Shown in pieces: positions 23,377 to 35,150 of a stretch of 64,000 nt of DNA; position 1 is the first letter of the stretch; the number at the start of each line of letters is the position of its first letter. A program made the position numbers and the translations under genes. The DNA is from Eudorina sp. 2006-703-Eu-15 (Eukaryota > Chlorophyta > Chlorophyceae > Chlamydomonadales > Volvocaceae): assembly GCA_003117195.1 (NCBI GenBank), contig BDSI01000033.1:1016362-1080361 (forward strand). The letters are read 5' to 3'. The notes under the pieces were generated by a model. That model was not told the DNA's origin. It searched no databases and saw only the letters and a list, made by a program, of their open reading frames with translations.

Positions 23377-24059
23377 CCCCCCACCCCCCACCCTACTGCG
23401 GCTTCTGCGGCCCAAACCACTGGCAACATCGACCCCGACCCCCTGGCGAACCCTGCGAGGAAGGGGCTGCGGACTCGGAGCCCCAGGGGGCCCCCTGTGG
23501 GGTCTGTCGCCGGTTCCAGGCCCAGCCTGTGGGATCCCTTGCCGCAGGAAATCAATAGTGCGCACAACATAGTTCCCCCCGGGCGCGCGCGCTTGCGCCT
23601 CCCTCCTGCTGCTGCTGCGACTGTTACCGCTGCTCCTCCCGCTGCTACAACCTGCAAACGAGCCCAGCTTGCCACGACTGAAATCAATGAGCACATCCCT
23701 GCCCGGCCCGCTCCGTAACTTTCGCCGGCGCGGCGCCGTCCCACGCCGCCTTGGTCCGATCATCCGTACCAATAGAAAGAGTAACCAGATGCCCCCGAGC
23801 TGGGCGATGTCGTACCTCCCACCCTGATCAAGCGCATGCCAGCAACAAGGGCGCGGCCGGGACTCACGGCCCTACCCCGGTGGGGCTGTTCGGCCTCCCA
23901 GTCCCCCCGGCTGCCACGGCCGTGCTGGCCCATGAGATGCATGCTGCGCAGCGCCGGACGGTACGGACCGTACAGGTCGTACAGGTCGCCCTAGGAGGTC
24001 TTTCACGGGAGCTGCCGCCCTCCCAGTCGCCATCAGCATACACGACCTAAGTTTTTTAT

Positions 24060-24179
24060 CCATCCGTCCATCCATCCATCCATCCATCCATCCATCCATC
24101 CATCCATCCATCCATCCATCCATCCATCCATCCATCCATCCATCCATCCATCCATCCATCCATCCATCCATCCATCCAT
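24060..24179 (+). repeat. (CATC)n microsatellite, ~30 copies
   Basis: An almost pure tetranucleotide array of CATC over about 120 bp, in intergenic DNA downstream of the hemerythrin-like gene. Confidence 0.97.
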
Positions 24180-24527
24180 GTGCGGCACCGGCGGGGCCGC
24201 ACACCGGCGACCCTGACGCGCCCTCCACCCGCCACTCGCCATGCATGACGGGCTGGTTCACGTGCTCACGGCACCTCCCTACGCACCGTCGCGCTGTGGC
24301 TGCCAGCGGCAACCGCCGGCCGGCATCCGCTGCCCTGCAACGCACGGTTCCTCTATCGCCACGAACAAGCACAAGCACACGGCCCGCCCCACCATCGCCT
24401 CCTCACCCACTCCCAGCTCTATCATCCCCCCAACCCACCCACCCAGCCCGCAGCGGCGCGATGTTGTGCACTCCTCAGCGAGGAGCCCCCGCCCTGGGAC
24501 CCCTCCCAAGTCCCCACATCTCAGCCC

Positions 24528-27189
24528 TCAGTCCTCCTCCTCCTCCTCCGCCCCGGACAGGTCGTGCTGCGGCCCCAGCCGCTCCCCCGCCACCAGCTCC
24601 CGGTGGAACCTCAGCGCCGCCCGGTCCGCCCGGCGGAGGGAGGGCAGCACCAGCAGCCGCTGAACCAGACCGGGGAAGCCCAGGCGGGCCAGCGCCTCCC
24701 TCTTCTCAGCCATCGCCTGGAGCGCGATGAGGGGTTGGTTGGGGTTGGTTGGGTTGGTTAGGTTCGTTGGGTTGGCTTGCAGCCGCATTTAGGTGGGGGT
24801 GGGGACGGGAGTTATAATCGGGGCAAGCCCCGAAGGGTTTGGAACAACTCGGGGGGCGAACGGTGGCAGGGAGAGGCCTAGGTGTGTCAGGCAGCCCCCC
24901 CTAGACCCACCAGCGGTCTCAGAAGCCAGGCCAGGTCCGCCGCCTTCATGTTGCAGACCATCTTCTTCTCCACCGCCGCAGCCTCCCGCGCCGTGAAGTG
25001 TTTCCGCAGCAGCGGCAATCCCAGCAGCTCCTCCCGTTCCATCTGCTGTCGCATCAGCGTCCGTAGGACGACGAACGCCGAGTGCAGATCCCGTACGGCG
25101 ATCTGGCACGAGAGTTGGCAGTTGGGGTCGGTAGGGTCTGAGATCACGGAGGAGGCGGAGGACGCGGAACTGCTGCAGGGGCGTCTGTGGCGGCCTCACA
25201 TGCAGCCGCCCCTACGGCTGGAAGCCAGAAGCAGCCAGAAGCAGCCAGCATTGTCGCGAATGCAGGCGTGGACCGCCTCTCCCCGTGCCACCCCCATAGA
25301 GGGGATTTTCCTCTCTTCTCGAACCCTGAAGACGTAGCTTTCGTGCTCCCGAGCCTTGATGCCGCCCGCAGCTGTGCCTGCGCTGCCCCGGCTGTCGTCT
25401 GCCGCCTCGCAGCGGCCCCCTCTCCTCTCCTTATGCCAAGTACGACAGCGAAACCGCAAAATCCCCGCCCCGCCCCTCCCCTCCTCCCCTCGCCGCCCAC
25501 CTTGGCCGCCGCCGTGGCCGCCACCGGTGGGCTGATCCCCTCACACAACGCCCTCACTCGGTCCAGCAGCTCCACCATCATCGCCTCGTCGTAGTCCATC
25601 ATCAGGGGTGGCACCCCCACCCGGGTGCCCAGCCAGGGGAGCAGCGTGCCTGACAGGGAGGACAGGGAGGACGAAGCGGGATAAAGTGATCACAGCCAAG
25701 AGTGATAACAGCCAAGACGGGGGGAAGGAGGCGACGAGGGGACGGGGAAAGAATCCGCCGGTTTCTGGGTCTGGCCTTTCCTTTTCATCCCCCGGGTGCG
25801 CCACTGGCGGTCCCACACGCATTGCGCCAAGGGGGACCCATGGGTCATCCGCGTTGGTGGGCCGGAGGGCCCCATCCAGGGGCACACCTTAGGTGCGGAA
25901 TAATGCCGACAGCCGTACAGCAGTCGGACTGTCGTCCGCATCATGTGACAGCCCAGTGTGGGTCCCCCCATCATGACGCATCGTGACTCATCATGACTGA
26001 CTCACGGCGCTTGTGGCTCAGCTGCTGGTGCACCCGGCTGTAGAAGGTGCGGACCACCGAGTGCAGCGCCTCCACCTGCCAGTCAGCCAATGCCTCGCCT
26101 CTCACCAGCTGGTGCGGATTTGCGGGTCAGCACGGCGGAGGTGCAGCACCGCGCAACCAAGGTCAGGGGCGGGGGTGGGGCCGAGGGGCGGGGCGGCGGG
26201 TGGGGGGGTGGGTGGGGCCGGTCGGGATGTGTCAGGTCAGCGAATTCGAAACGTCGCTCCTGCCAAGGGTTTCCCGCTCTGGCCCAGAATGCGTTAGCGG
26301 GCAGCGGCAGTACCACATTCCCCCCTACCACCACCACCACCACCACCACCACCACCCGTCCGAGACCCCAGCGGCGCAAGTGGCGGCAAGTGGCATCCTG
26401 GCTCTCGTAGTCATGGTCAAGCAGCTCAGCGGGAGCCCGGGACCCTGGACTCCCGGCCGCAAAGGGTGCCGTACAACCCGGGAGTGCGCTGCTGGTCAAG
26501 GCATATGTGATTCCTCGATACCAAGATCGCTTTCCTCTGACCGCCTGCCGCATAATTGCGGCGCACGCCGGTGGCCGCTTGGTGGGGGATCGGGGGCGCC
26601 ATGCGCCCGGATGGCGGCAGCAGGTCCCCCTCAGCGGCCACCACCTGGGTCGCCTCAGTCTGACGCACCAGCAGCGTTTTGGCGGTCTCAAGCGCCAAGA
26701 GGATCACGTCCATGTCGTACCGGATGGCGTCATGGCTGAGCTTCCAGCCTGTTAAGGAGGGAAGAGTGAGGGGGGTCCAAGGCCGGGACGGGCAACTTGC
26801 GGGCTCAGTCCGGATACAGCAGTTGCGGGCCCGTTGCGGCGTTCTGGGCACCGACGAGACGGGGCAAGGCCTGTAACCAGGTGCTGGCGCCTATTCCATT
26901 AACAATAACATATAGGGGATGGTATTTGATTATTACATGTGGATGTGACTGGAGGTGAACATATGGCGCGAGAATAATGGGGCTTTTTGATACCATTGAG
27001 TGTCGCAGGAAAGGGCCAGTCCGGCGAAGCAGCCATTATTCGTAATAAATCAACGTGGCTCATACGCAATATTTTCAAGGCTTGTTCCAGTGGCATGAAC
27101 TCCAGCGCTATGCCGGGGACTACCGCCGGCTTTAGTTTTGTCGAAGCAGCTGTCATGTTGCAAGCTGAGTATCTAAGCACACGAGACAT
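24528..27189 (-). CDS. Hemerythrin/HHE-like protein with degraded ligand set
   Basis: Six minus-strand exons, about 294 aa: 27189-26994, 26748-26669, 26108-26006, 25649-25525, 25102-24911, 24716-24528; phases agree throughout. The fold pattern matches HHE four-helix proteins: helix A with [13 protein letters not shown], helix B leading to LLPWLG, helix C with [11 protein letters not shown], and the final [14 protein letters not shown] segment typical of plant and algal hemerythrin domains such as BRUTUS. In the family, His and Glu/Asp residues on these helices bind two irons (HHxxE, DH, HxxxEE). Here several positions are changed: helix B reads [10 protein letters not shown], helix C begins DYDEAM and helix D reads MRQQMEREE. 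Iron binding may therefore be weak or lost. The tail ends in six acidic residues. An alternative start is Met at 27156. The first exon has no family match, but its donor phase fits. Confidence 0.72.
24735..24779 (+). repeat. (GGTT/GGGTT)n tract
   Basis: A short G/T repeat in the last intron of the hemerythrin-like gene. It is not the algal telomere unit. Confidence 0.75.
25441..25461 (-). repeat. Dispersed motif, copy 4
   Basis: The minus strand reads TTTTGCGGTTTCGCTGTCGTA in the intron between exons 4 and 5 of the hemerythrin-like gene. It shares the core with copies at 7688, 17381 and 23351. Confidence 0.5.
26327..26357 (+). repeat. (CCA)n microsatellite
   Basis: About ten CCA triplets in the intron between exons 2 and 3 of the hemerythrin-like gene. 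Confidence 0.9.
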
Positions 27190-28733
27190 TCAAGAGTGGA
27201 CCTCATACAAGTAATTGTGCCTGGATGTCACTTCGGTTGAACCCAAACCCCAATCTGTCAATAGAATGTGACTCTGCCGTACCACCTATGATGTTTCATC
27301 TCAGGTGTCCAGTCGTTGACATTTAACACAGAAAATAAAGATGGTAATAAAATATAACTGATTGGGTTAATTGTGTCCACCCGCGTGGGGTATCGGAGGA
27401 GCTTCGCAGGGACTTCGCAAGCGAGATGTAGTCGCAAAGTTTTGCGCCGTTTCATTCCCAAAGTAACGTAGGTTGTTTTTAGTCGAAATATATGGGTTAC
27501 GATTTGGGCTGTCGCCGTTCATTGCCAGGTGTCCTTCCTCAGCTTTAACACGCGCGTCGTCGCCGTCCCACAGATGTCCCAAACCATACACCTCTTACTT
27601 TCAACCTTTGGTTTTAACTGTAAGACTCTTCATGGGCACAGGATGCTGATTTTTGAAGCTTTGTTGTCGCATTCCGGACAGATACGAACTGTTCCGGTCA
27701 CACCCCCGAGAACGAAATGGCCAAACATAATTTTAAGGAATATGATATGATTGTGATATTCTAATTCAGCTCAAAGGAATACTTACATCATTACGTGGGA
27801 GTTCCGCATCTTCCCTGCGCGAAGTCTTGAACAGAGGTTGGTAGTACACGGCCGTGCGTATCGGCGGTGGTCAGCAGTTGCCCCAGGAAAGAGCTAGAAA
27901 GTTATTGCCCTTGCGCCGTGGGTGGTATCTAATGCCGTTTAGTGTTCCCTACAAGCGCATCGCTTTTCCCGTGGCAATTCACGTACCACTGTCTGTACCC
28001 TATCCCGCCAATTGTCAAGCATAACGAAGATCACATGCCTTAGTAATCCTAATTTGAAAGCGGTTTCAGTTGATACCCTGCCGGCATTTACCCCGATCTG
28101 TGGCACGCGAAACAGGCAGACAGGGCCGAGCCTTGCCGAGGAGCGCGAGGAGGGCCGAGGGGAATGGCACACATGAAACAAGCCTCAGCCATCCTTTGCA
28201 AGCGAGGACAGAAGTGCCAATGGCGTGTCCCTGTGTCCCACTTCTGTCGGCAACATGATTGGTTTATTGCATCTGCATTAACATGCCAGCGGGTCGCCTC
28301 TAAGACCACCCAGCAAGGTTCATCATCCAACTTTTGAAGCTATCCAAGCTCTGAATGATAAGATGGCTGAGATCCATGCCTACATGGCCTTTACTAATCA
28401 TAAGGTGCATGGTCCCCGCTTTATCGATGATCCAAGAGGCGAACTTGAACTGATAATATGATGATTAAATAACAAATATATCTGAATGGGTTTCAAAAAC
28501 GTTGATATCGGCAGAGACCACAACGGCCAACCGAACATGCCGAAACCTTCAACCACAAGACTTTCTTACTCCACAATGTATGTTATTTTTGCAGAGGCTT
28601 ATGATGAACAGCTCTTATTATGATTCGTTCAGGTTGACCAATGGCATGCTGTAATGTTTGGCAATGCCTTGCATTCAGCTTACTTTGGAGTAACATGGTA
28701 AACTGGATGTAACATGCGTGCATCAAAAACAAA
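27190..28733. promoter_or_regulatory. Divergent intergenic region, hemerythrin-like / PIG-S
   Basis: 1.5 kb of clearly AT-richer DNA between two divergent start codons. It must include both promoters. No repeat family, TATA box or further exon could be identified with confidence. Confidence 0.45.
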
Positions 28734-31700
28734 ATGAGTCGCACGTACGGGCCAACAATAGTAACGGCGGTCCAGCACAGCCACACTCTTGTTTGCCAAG
28801 CGAAAACTAGACGACGATTCTGGAGCGTGGTATCTCTGGCTTCATATATCGTCTTCATAGGTGGGCACGCCTCCCGCCCTAGTGTTGGGAGTACGACAAA
28901 AGGTCACGCAAATTCTCGCTTGCGGATGTCCTTCTCCTGCAGCGTTGCCTGTGTGGTACAACGCCGTCCGCGTCCCCCGTGTACCGCTCCCCTATGCCGA
29001 GATCGACAGCCTCGCGATTGCCGTGGCGCAGCCCATATCTGCGGCCCTGCCCGCCACCATCACCGCATATGTCGTGTGCCCAGGTGCGCCCCGCCCTCCA
29101 CTCTGGTATTACAGCTCGCATACGGCCACCGTACCTGGCGTAGTGACACGTGCCTTTTGCCCGCGACCTCAGCCCGCTTTCCCCCTCGGTTCGAGTCCTT
29201 CCGTGCTCTCCCTGTTGCCGCTTCAGATGCAGCGAACCGCCGGGCGGTCCCCCTGCAGGAAGCCCTTCCCATGCTACCCTTGCTGCGACTGCTGGCATGT
29301 ACAGCAGCGCGAAATCGCAACAGGTCATCGAACCGGCGACACCCCCTTCCCCAGTCCCCGATCGTCTGCCGGGCCGGATGCTGTTCTCCGGCTGCTCCTT
29401 GACCGCCTCCCCCCGGCCCCGAACCTCCCCTCGGGCGATGCTCCACTCAGGCGGCCGCGGCTACACCTGCCTCGAGTACCGGCAGCTGTCCGAGTACGGC
29501 AGGCAGTTGGGCCTCGCAGTGCTGGCGGAGACGGGGTTGAGCCCCGAGCAGGTGGGTGGGTGGGTGGGGTTCCCGGAACCGAATGTATTACGAGTCAGGA
29601 GCTCAGGACCTGACCCGCGGGTCATGCGACACCGCGCCACGCCACACGTGGGAAGGAGAAGGGGCTATCACGCCCGGACGCCCGAGGAGGCTGAAGCAAT
29701 GCTCTGCCCCGCATCCTCTCCCCCCTCCCGCCCCGCCCGTCTCCCGCCCCGTGGCCGCCCCGTGGCCGCTCCCCCCAAATCCTCTCCCCCCCGGCCCCGC
29801 CCGCCCGCCCGCGCCCACAGGCGCCTCTGGTGGTGCGCGTGATCAACGACGCGGCGGGCAGCTGCAGCGCCTCCTCCTGGGTATCCCCGGGGCAGGCCGC
29901 CCGCCGCGCGTCGCAGCCGACGGCATCCGGCGGCGGCGGCGGCGGCGGCGGCCTGGACGGCGGCAGCGGCTGCTTGGACCTGGTCTCCGCGCCCGAGCTG
30001 CACCGAACCGTGATGGCGGGGCAGGACAGGGAGTTCGACGACTGGGCGGCGGAACAGCTGTCGGGCCAGGACAGGTACGGAAAGTCGTACGGTACGGAGG
30101 TACGCGTCGCAGGACAGGACGTCAGGACATGCCGGCGTGACCACACCGGCCTGCCTCGTGCTGATGCAGCGTGACCCGCTCGCAATACTGCGTATTACGC
30201 AACTGTTCCAGCGACCATACATATTTACTAGTTTTATACTGGGTACGCATCTGGCAGCCGGAGTGGGGTGCGGCCCAGTCCCCACATCTGGCAGCCGGCT
30301 GTCGACTCCGCGTGTGTGTGTGTTAAAATAAACCGAGAGACACGACTTGCGAGGACCCTAATTGCGCACGCGGACGAGTGAGGCCGTTGGCTGCGCATTG
30401 CCGTGTGTTTGTGTATGTGTTTAGATAAGAGTATGTGTGTATGTGTGTGACGTGGCGGCCCCCCCTCTCCCGAACCCACCGGACAGGCCCGGCAACTACC
30501 ACGTGTTCGTGGTTCCTGACCCCTGGCTGGCGGCTTCGGAGCTGCCGTACGGCTCCGTGGGGCGGCGCCGCACGGCGCTGGTACGGTATCCCTCTGCGCG
30601 GCTGGGCCCCGCCGACGAGTCGGTGGTACGGCTTGTGGCGCTGCTGACCGGCCCCGCCTTCGCGTCGCAGCTGGGCGGTGCGCGTGAGGCCGGGGAGGGG
30701 GAAGGAGGAGGGGGAGGGGGAGGAGGGTCGTAAGGGTGGGGGTGGGTGGGTGGGGGCGGATTGCTTGAAGAGAAGAACCGTGCCTAGAGGCGCAGGCGGG
30801 GGTTCATTGCACAGGGGGTGCACGTGGACCGTGATGGCGGGGGTGGTGTGTCCGTGTGTCCGTCAAACCCCGGGCGGCACGAAACGGCCCCGGCTGTTCC
30901 CCGCAACACCACCGGGTGTCCTCGAGCCGGATTCATATATCCTCTCCCCCCGCCCCCCACACACATATTCTTCAAGACCTCCGGGGACTGGACCGGGCTG
31001 GGTTGAGCTGGGCCGCGTGCAGCAAGGACACGTCAGCCATTCAACGTGTTTCCACTCGGTCACACCCGCCCTGATCCGTCTCTGTGCCCCCTTTGGCTGG
31101 CTGATGGTCCCTTCACGGTCCCCCCAGGGCCAGTCCGCACTTCTCCCCGAGGGGCCAGTGCGCCCTGCGGTGGCAGCGGGCCCTGCCCCGATCCCCCTCG
31201 GGAGGACCATGCGGATGAGGGGGAAGTGGAGGGGGAGGTGGAGGGGGAGGGGGAGGGGGAGGAGCAGCTGCCGCTGCCGCTCAGTGCCGCCGCGCAGCTG
31301 CACCTGTCCTTCAGCCTCTGCAACGCACACCCCTCGCCAAACGGCGGCGGCGGCGGCAGCAGCAGCACGGGCCCGGCAGCGTCGGCCGCATCGTCGTCGT
31401 CGTCCGCTGCTGCCGCCTTCACTTGGGACTTCCCCCGGTTTGAGGCGCAGTTCGTGTCGCCGCTGAAGCAGGTGCTCTCCCCGGCGGCTCGATTGACGGT
31501 TTCCAGCCAGGTGGGGTGGACGGCGCCTAGTACGGCAGGGTTGTACGGCACCTGGAGCCGATAAAGAGGTCGGCATTCACGGACCGGTGGGGGGGGAGCG
31601 GATGGCGGCGGACTTTCCCCTGGGTGCAGCGTATGTGCTTCAGAGACCGTACCGCAGCAGTCATCACGATCAAACCCTGCCGGAGGCCCCCCCGCCGCCC

Positions 31701-34231
31701 CAGGTCCTCTACTTCACACCCGCCCGCGTCAACGGCACCTGGGATGCCCGGCACGCCGCGTTCGTACTGCCGTACAAACAACTGCCATTTTTCGTGGACA
31801 ACTCCTGGCCGCTGGACCCCGGCCGCACCGGCCTGCCCGCCTCCGCCGCCGGCGGCGGCGAGGTACCATACGACGTCGCCGTCGTCCCCGCCGACGGCGC
31901 TCGGCGCGTCGCCGTGGGCGAAGCGCTGGCGGCGGCGCCGCTGCTGCAGGCGGGCCGGGCGGGGGGCGAGGCGTCGGCGCTGCCGCACCTGCTGCCGCCG
32001 GCCGCTGCCGCGGCGCTGCCCCCTGCGGTGCTGCACTTTGTGTTGTACGCTCCGCCGCCGCGGCAGCGCCCGCTGGTGCTCCTGGACGCCGACGGTTCGC
32101 CTGCCCCCGCCAACTCCTTCTGGGTGCCTGGCTGGGGTATGCTGCAGGTGAGGCCGCGCGGGCGAGTCTCCAGATCTCTGCCCGCCTACGAACACACACT
32201 AGCACGTGGTATCCCTCGACCCGTGTCGTGGCCCGGGCCCAAGCCCTGGGGATTCCGGATGGACACCCCCTGCTCCGAAACCTTTCCGACCCTTCGGTCG
32301 CACCCTCCAGTCCTCTCAGCAGTCAACACTCTGCCCCGCTGCCTCCATCGACCCGACCCGCATGTTCTGAGACCCCGTCCGCCACGACAGCATCCTGACC
32401 GGCTCGATGCCCTGTCTCCCCCTTTCTGCCCGCGGCCTTGCTCGGCACCAGGTTCTGAATCAGGTTCCGGAGCCGGGCCTCATAACGGCGCCTGTAGGGC
32501 AGGACGCGATGGAGGTGCGGTGCGGTGCGGGCTGTCGGGCTGTCGGGTGTTACGATCAAGCTGGGAAGGCAGCTCATTGATCCCTCCCGGGCGGCTGTGA
32601 GGGGAGGCGGTGCCGGCAGAGAATTGCCTCGCCCCCCGGGGCACAACCCCACCACCTCGATCGCAGCCCTGAGCGCCCCATCCCACGAAAAATGCACCCT
32701 ACTAACCCGTACCGTCGTGCTACCACCCTGACGTACTGCCGCACTGTCATACTCGACCTGTCGCAGGCGTTTGCGGTGGAGCTGGTGTCGCAGCTGCGGG
32801 CGCTGCTGGGGCTGGGGCCGGCGCGGCGCCGGCTGCTGCGCCTCGTGCAGTCAACCGCCGGCACCCCCTCCTCCTCCCCCTCCTCCTCCTCCTCCTCCTC
32901 CTCCTCCTCCTCCTCCTCCTCCTCCTCCTCCTCCTCGACTTCCGCCACCTCCTCCGCCCCTGCCTCCCCCACGACCGCCGGCGCCGCCGCGGCACCTGGC
33001 CCTGGCGCCTCGGCACCCGCGGCCGGCAGCGTGACGCTGCTGTCGGCGCTCCGCACGGGGCTCGCCCCCTGGGAGGTGGACGCGCTGGTCCGCCGCCGCG
33101 TGGGGGAGGACGCCGCCGGCGCCGCCGCCACACTGACGGCGCTGTCGAGGCTGCTGCGGCAGGTGCCCACACTGACGGTGCCGTCGCACGTGGGCGCGCG
33201 GGTGCGCGACGCGGTGGCGGCGCTACGCCGTACGATGCAGTACGCGGCGCAGGGGCGGTACGAGGAGGCGTCCAGGTGAGTGCGGGAGGAGGTGGTCGAC
33301 TGCCTCCCTGGCCCTGCCCCTGCCCCTGCCCCTCCTCTACGGTTCCTGGACTGGACCCGTATGACTGCATCGGGGTGGGTGGGTAGGGGGGCTGATATTG
33401 CCTGGTCAATGGCCTTCCCCAGGGTGCCGCTACTCCCCGGTGCCCTCCCGCAGGTTCGCCCAGGAGGCTCGCAGCTGGGCGGAGGCCGCCTTCGCCGACC
33501 CCGCGCTGTCCTCCCGCCTCAACGTGCCCGACACCCACATGGTGGGGGTCTACCTGCCCTTCTGCCTGCCCGCCGCAGTGCCGCTGCTGCAGGTGCGCGC
33601 GCGCGTGTGTGTGGTACATTGTGTGTAGGAGAGTGTGTGTGTGCATGTATTCGATGGAAGGCCATTGTGCGGCGTGTCTTCGGATGTGTTCACTGAGAAT
33701 GGGTGTGTGAGTGTGTGGGTGAGAGGCATGGTCCGCAGAGACTCTGGCGGCACCCACGCTGGTAGTCCGGATGTCTGGTTTGGGAAGGCGCTGCTGCTTG
33801 CTCGGAGCGCCGCCCCGGGGGGTAGCAATCAGCACGTCCCCCGCACTGACCGCTACGGGGTATCACCCCACCCTGGGGTGGACCCAAGCCACCCGCAAAG
33901 GCTGCGCCTCAAAGCCTGTCCATGTCGACAACCCAAGCTGCCCAACCTACCCCCGCTTCCGCAGGCTCTGCTCCAAGAGGTTCAACGCAGGCGGCGGCGG
34001 CGGCGGCGGCGGCAACCCCCCAGTGGAGGTGCTTCTGGGACGCAGGACGGTGCTGGGGGGGAGCGGGTGGCTGAGGCGGGGTTGGGGTGCGGGTCAGGCT
34101 CGGAGGTGAAGCCGGAGTCGGAGGTGGAGCGTACGGGCGGAGCGGCGGCGACAAAGGGTGACAGCGGGGTAGGAAGCGGGGAGGGGCAGCAGCAGCAGGA
34201 GAAGGGGGATGGAGGAACGGAGGCGGGGTGA
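28734..34231 (+). CDS. PIGS: GPI transamidase subunit PIG-S (Gpi17)
   Basis: Ten exons, about 851 aa: 28734-28860, 28943-29083, 29451-29551, 29821-30074, 30487-30677, 31128-31510, 31704-32147, 32767-33275, 33454-33592, 33965-34231; all phases agree. PIG-S belongs to the ER complex that attaches GPI anchors to proteins. Evidence: an N-terminal membrane segment (about 30-47) followed by LPVWYNAVRVPRVPLPYAEI, the family's start of the lumenal domain; then the blocks WDFPRFEAQFVSPL, VLYFTPARVNGTWD, LPYKQLPFFVDNSWPLD, FAVELVSQLRALLGL, the Ala/Leu helical domain, and a final membrane segment YLPFCLPAAVPLL. The C-terminus has nine consecutive Arg (cytosolic anchor) and a long polar tail. Algal additions are a Glu/Gly repeat in exon 6 and a Ser tract of about 20 residues in exon 8. 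Exon 3 is the weakest, supported by phase and splice sites only. Confidence 0.86.
32873..32938 (+). repeat. (TCC)n coding repeat, Ser tract in PIG-S
   Basis: An in-frame TCC triplet run inside PIG-S exon 8 encodes about 20 serines. It is an unstable coding microsatellite that lengthens a loop absent from animal PIG-S. Confidence 0.93.
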
Positions 34232-35150
34232 ACATGTGCCTGGAGGGGTTGCCTGGATGGACAGCGGGGTGAGGGGACGGTGGAGGCGGAGCCGGGGGGG
34301 CGCGTCGGACCGCGGGGCGATTGTGCCTCTAGGTAGATGGTGCGGCCAGCCTCGCGCCTGCGAGGAAAGCAGCTCTGAAGGCGGGTGAGGGATGGCGAAG
34401 AACACAAGGCTGGGGTGAGTCGCTTTGTGACCTGTGGTGGCAATTAGCCATGCTGCTGTGACGCTTGGCGAAGCGGTCTGCGGGGTTTGTTGGTCCGGCG
34501 TGACGTAGTCAGGTCGGGTAGACTCGGTTGCAGACGGTTGCAGCTTCGGACATGGAGGTGCGGGCGAGTGCGGTGGGCGTGCTTGCGGATGGCGGGGATG
34601 TTCATTTCTGGTTGCCCTGGCGAGAGATGGGTCAGAAACTATGGACGTACAGTGATCTCGTTGCTCGTGATTCCGATTTGTTCCTGTCCATTCCTGTTTT
34701 GTTGGCGAAGGATGTACTACGTGGCCCGGTGAGCTTGCCATACGTAGCTTGCTCCTGCATGCTTTGCCCATGACCCACGGACCCGGAACACGGCGATGCG
34801 GGATGACGATTGTATCCCTCGTCATAAGGTATTCACAGGTTTGGACGCGGTGTTTGCAATTTTCCGCCTCGGCGATTTCGGATCTTTGCAACCCTGCATG
34901 TATATTAGGATTGCAAAAACTTAATCAATCAAACTGTTGGTTGGCTGGTTTTACCTTGCGCTTTATAAATACGTAAAGTGATCGGCCTGAGTCAGAAAGG
35001 TCCCCGGGCGATCTCCCTTTCAGTTGTCCTGCCGTGACCGGTTTCCGATACCCAAAATCTTTTGGCCCTATCGCAATTATAATAGATATAACTTGTGTAG
35101 CTCTTATCTTAAGTGCTGGTAAACCACCCGCATCATTCTTTCCCCTGAAA
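34232..35150. other. Intergenic region after PIG-S
   Basis: The first ~300 bp look like GC-rich PIG-S 3' UTR; the rest is AT-richer and probably holds the promoter of the next gene. An open segment at 34552-34731 ends at a GT donor-like site and reads MEVRASAV..., but its codon use is not gene-like. I treat it as unproven. Confidence 0.4.

Larger units (their letters stand above)
20729..24527. other. Long convergent intergenic region
   Basis: 3.8 kb between the stop of fumarase (+) and the stop of the hemerythrin-like gene (-). It is GC-rich, with (GGT)n near 21365-21410, a (TTGGTCA)n run near 23278-23302, a dispersed motif at 23351-23376 and a long CATC microsatellite at 24060-24179. TGTAA at 22014-22018 is the first plus-strand candidate polyadenylation signal I found after fumarase, which would imply a 1.3-kb 3' UTR. 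Open frames of 100-260 codons exist on both strands but look like GC-rich chance frames. I cannot support a gene. Confidence 0.45.

Noticed and set aside
24060..24179. CRISPR-like array from regular repeats
   Set aside because: Pure CATC tetranucleotide without spacers; a microsatellite.
24735..24779. Interstitial telomere repeat
   Set aside because: The G/T unit does not match the TTTTAGGG telomere unit of this algal group.
34552..34731. Upstream exon MEVRASAVGV of the small organelle-targeted gene
   Set aside because: No acceptor or phase partner could be found and codon use is not gene-like.
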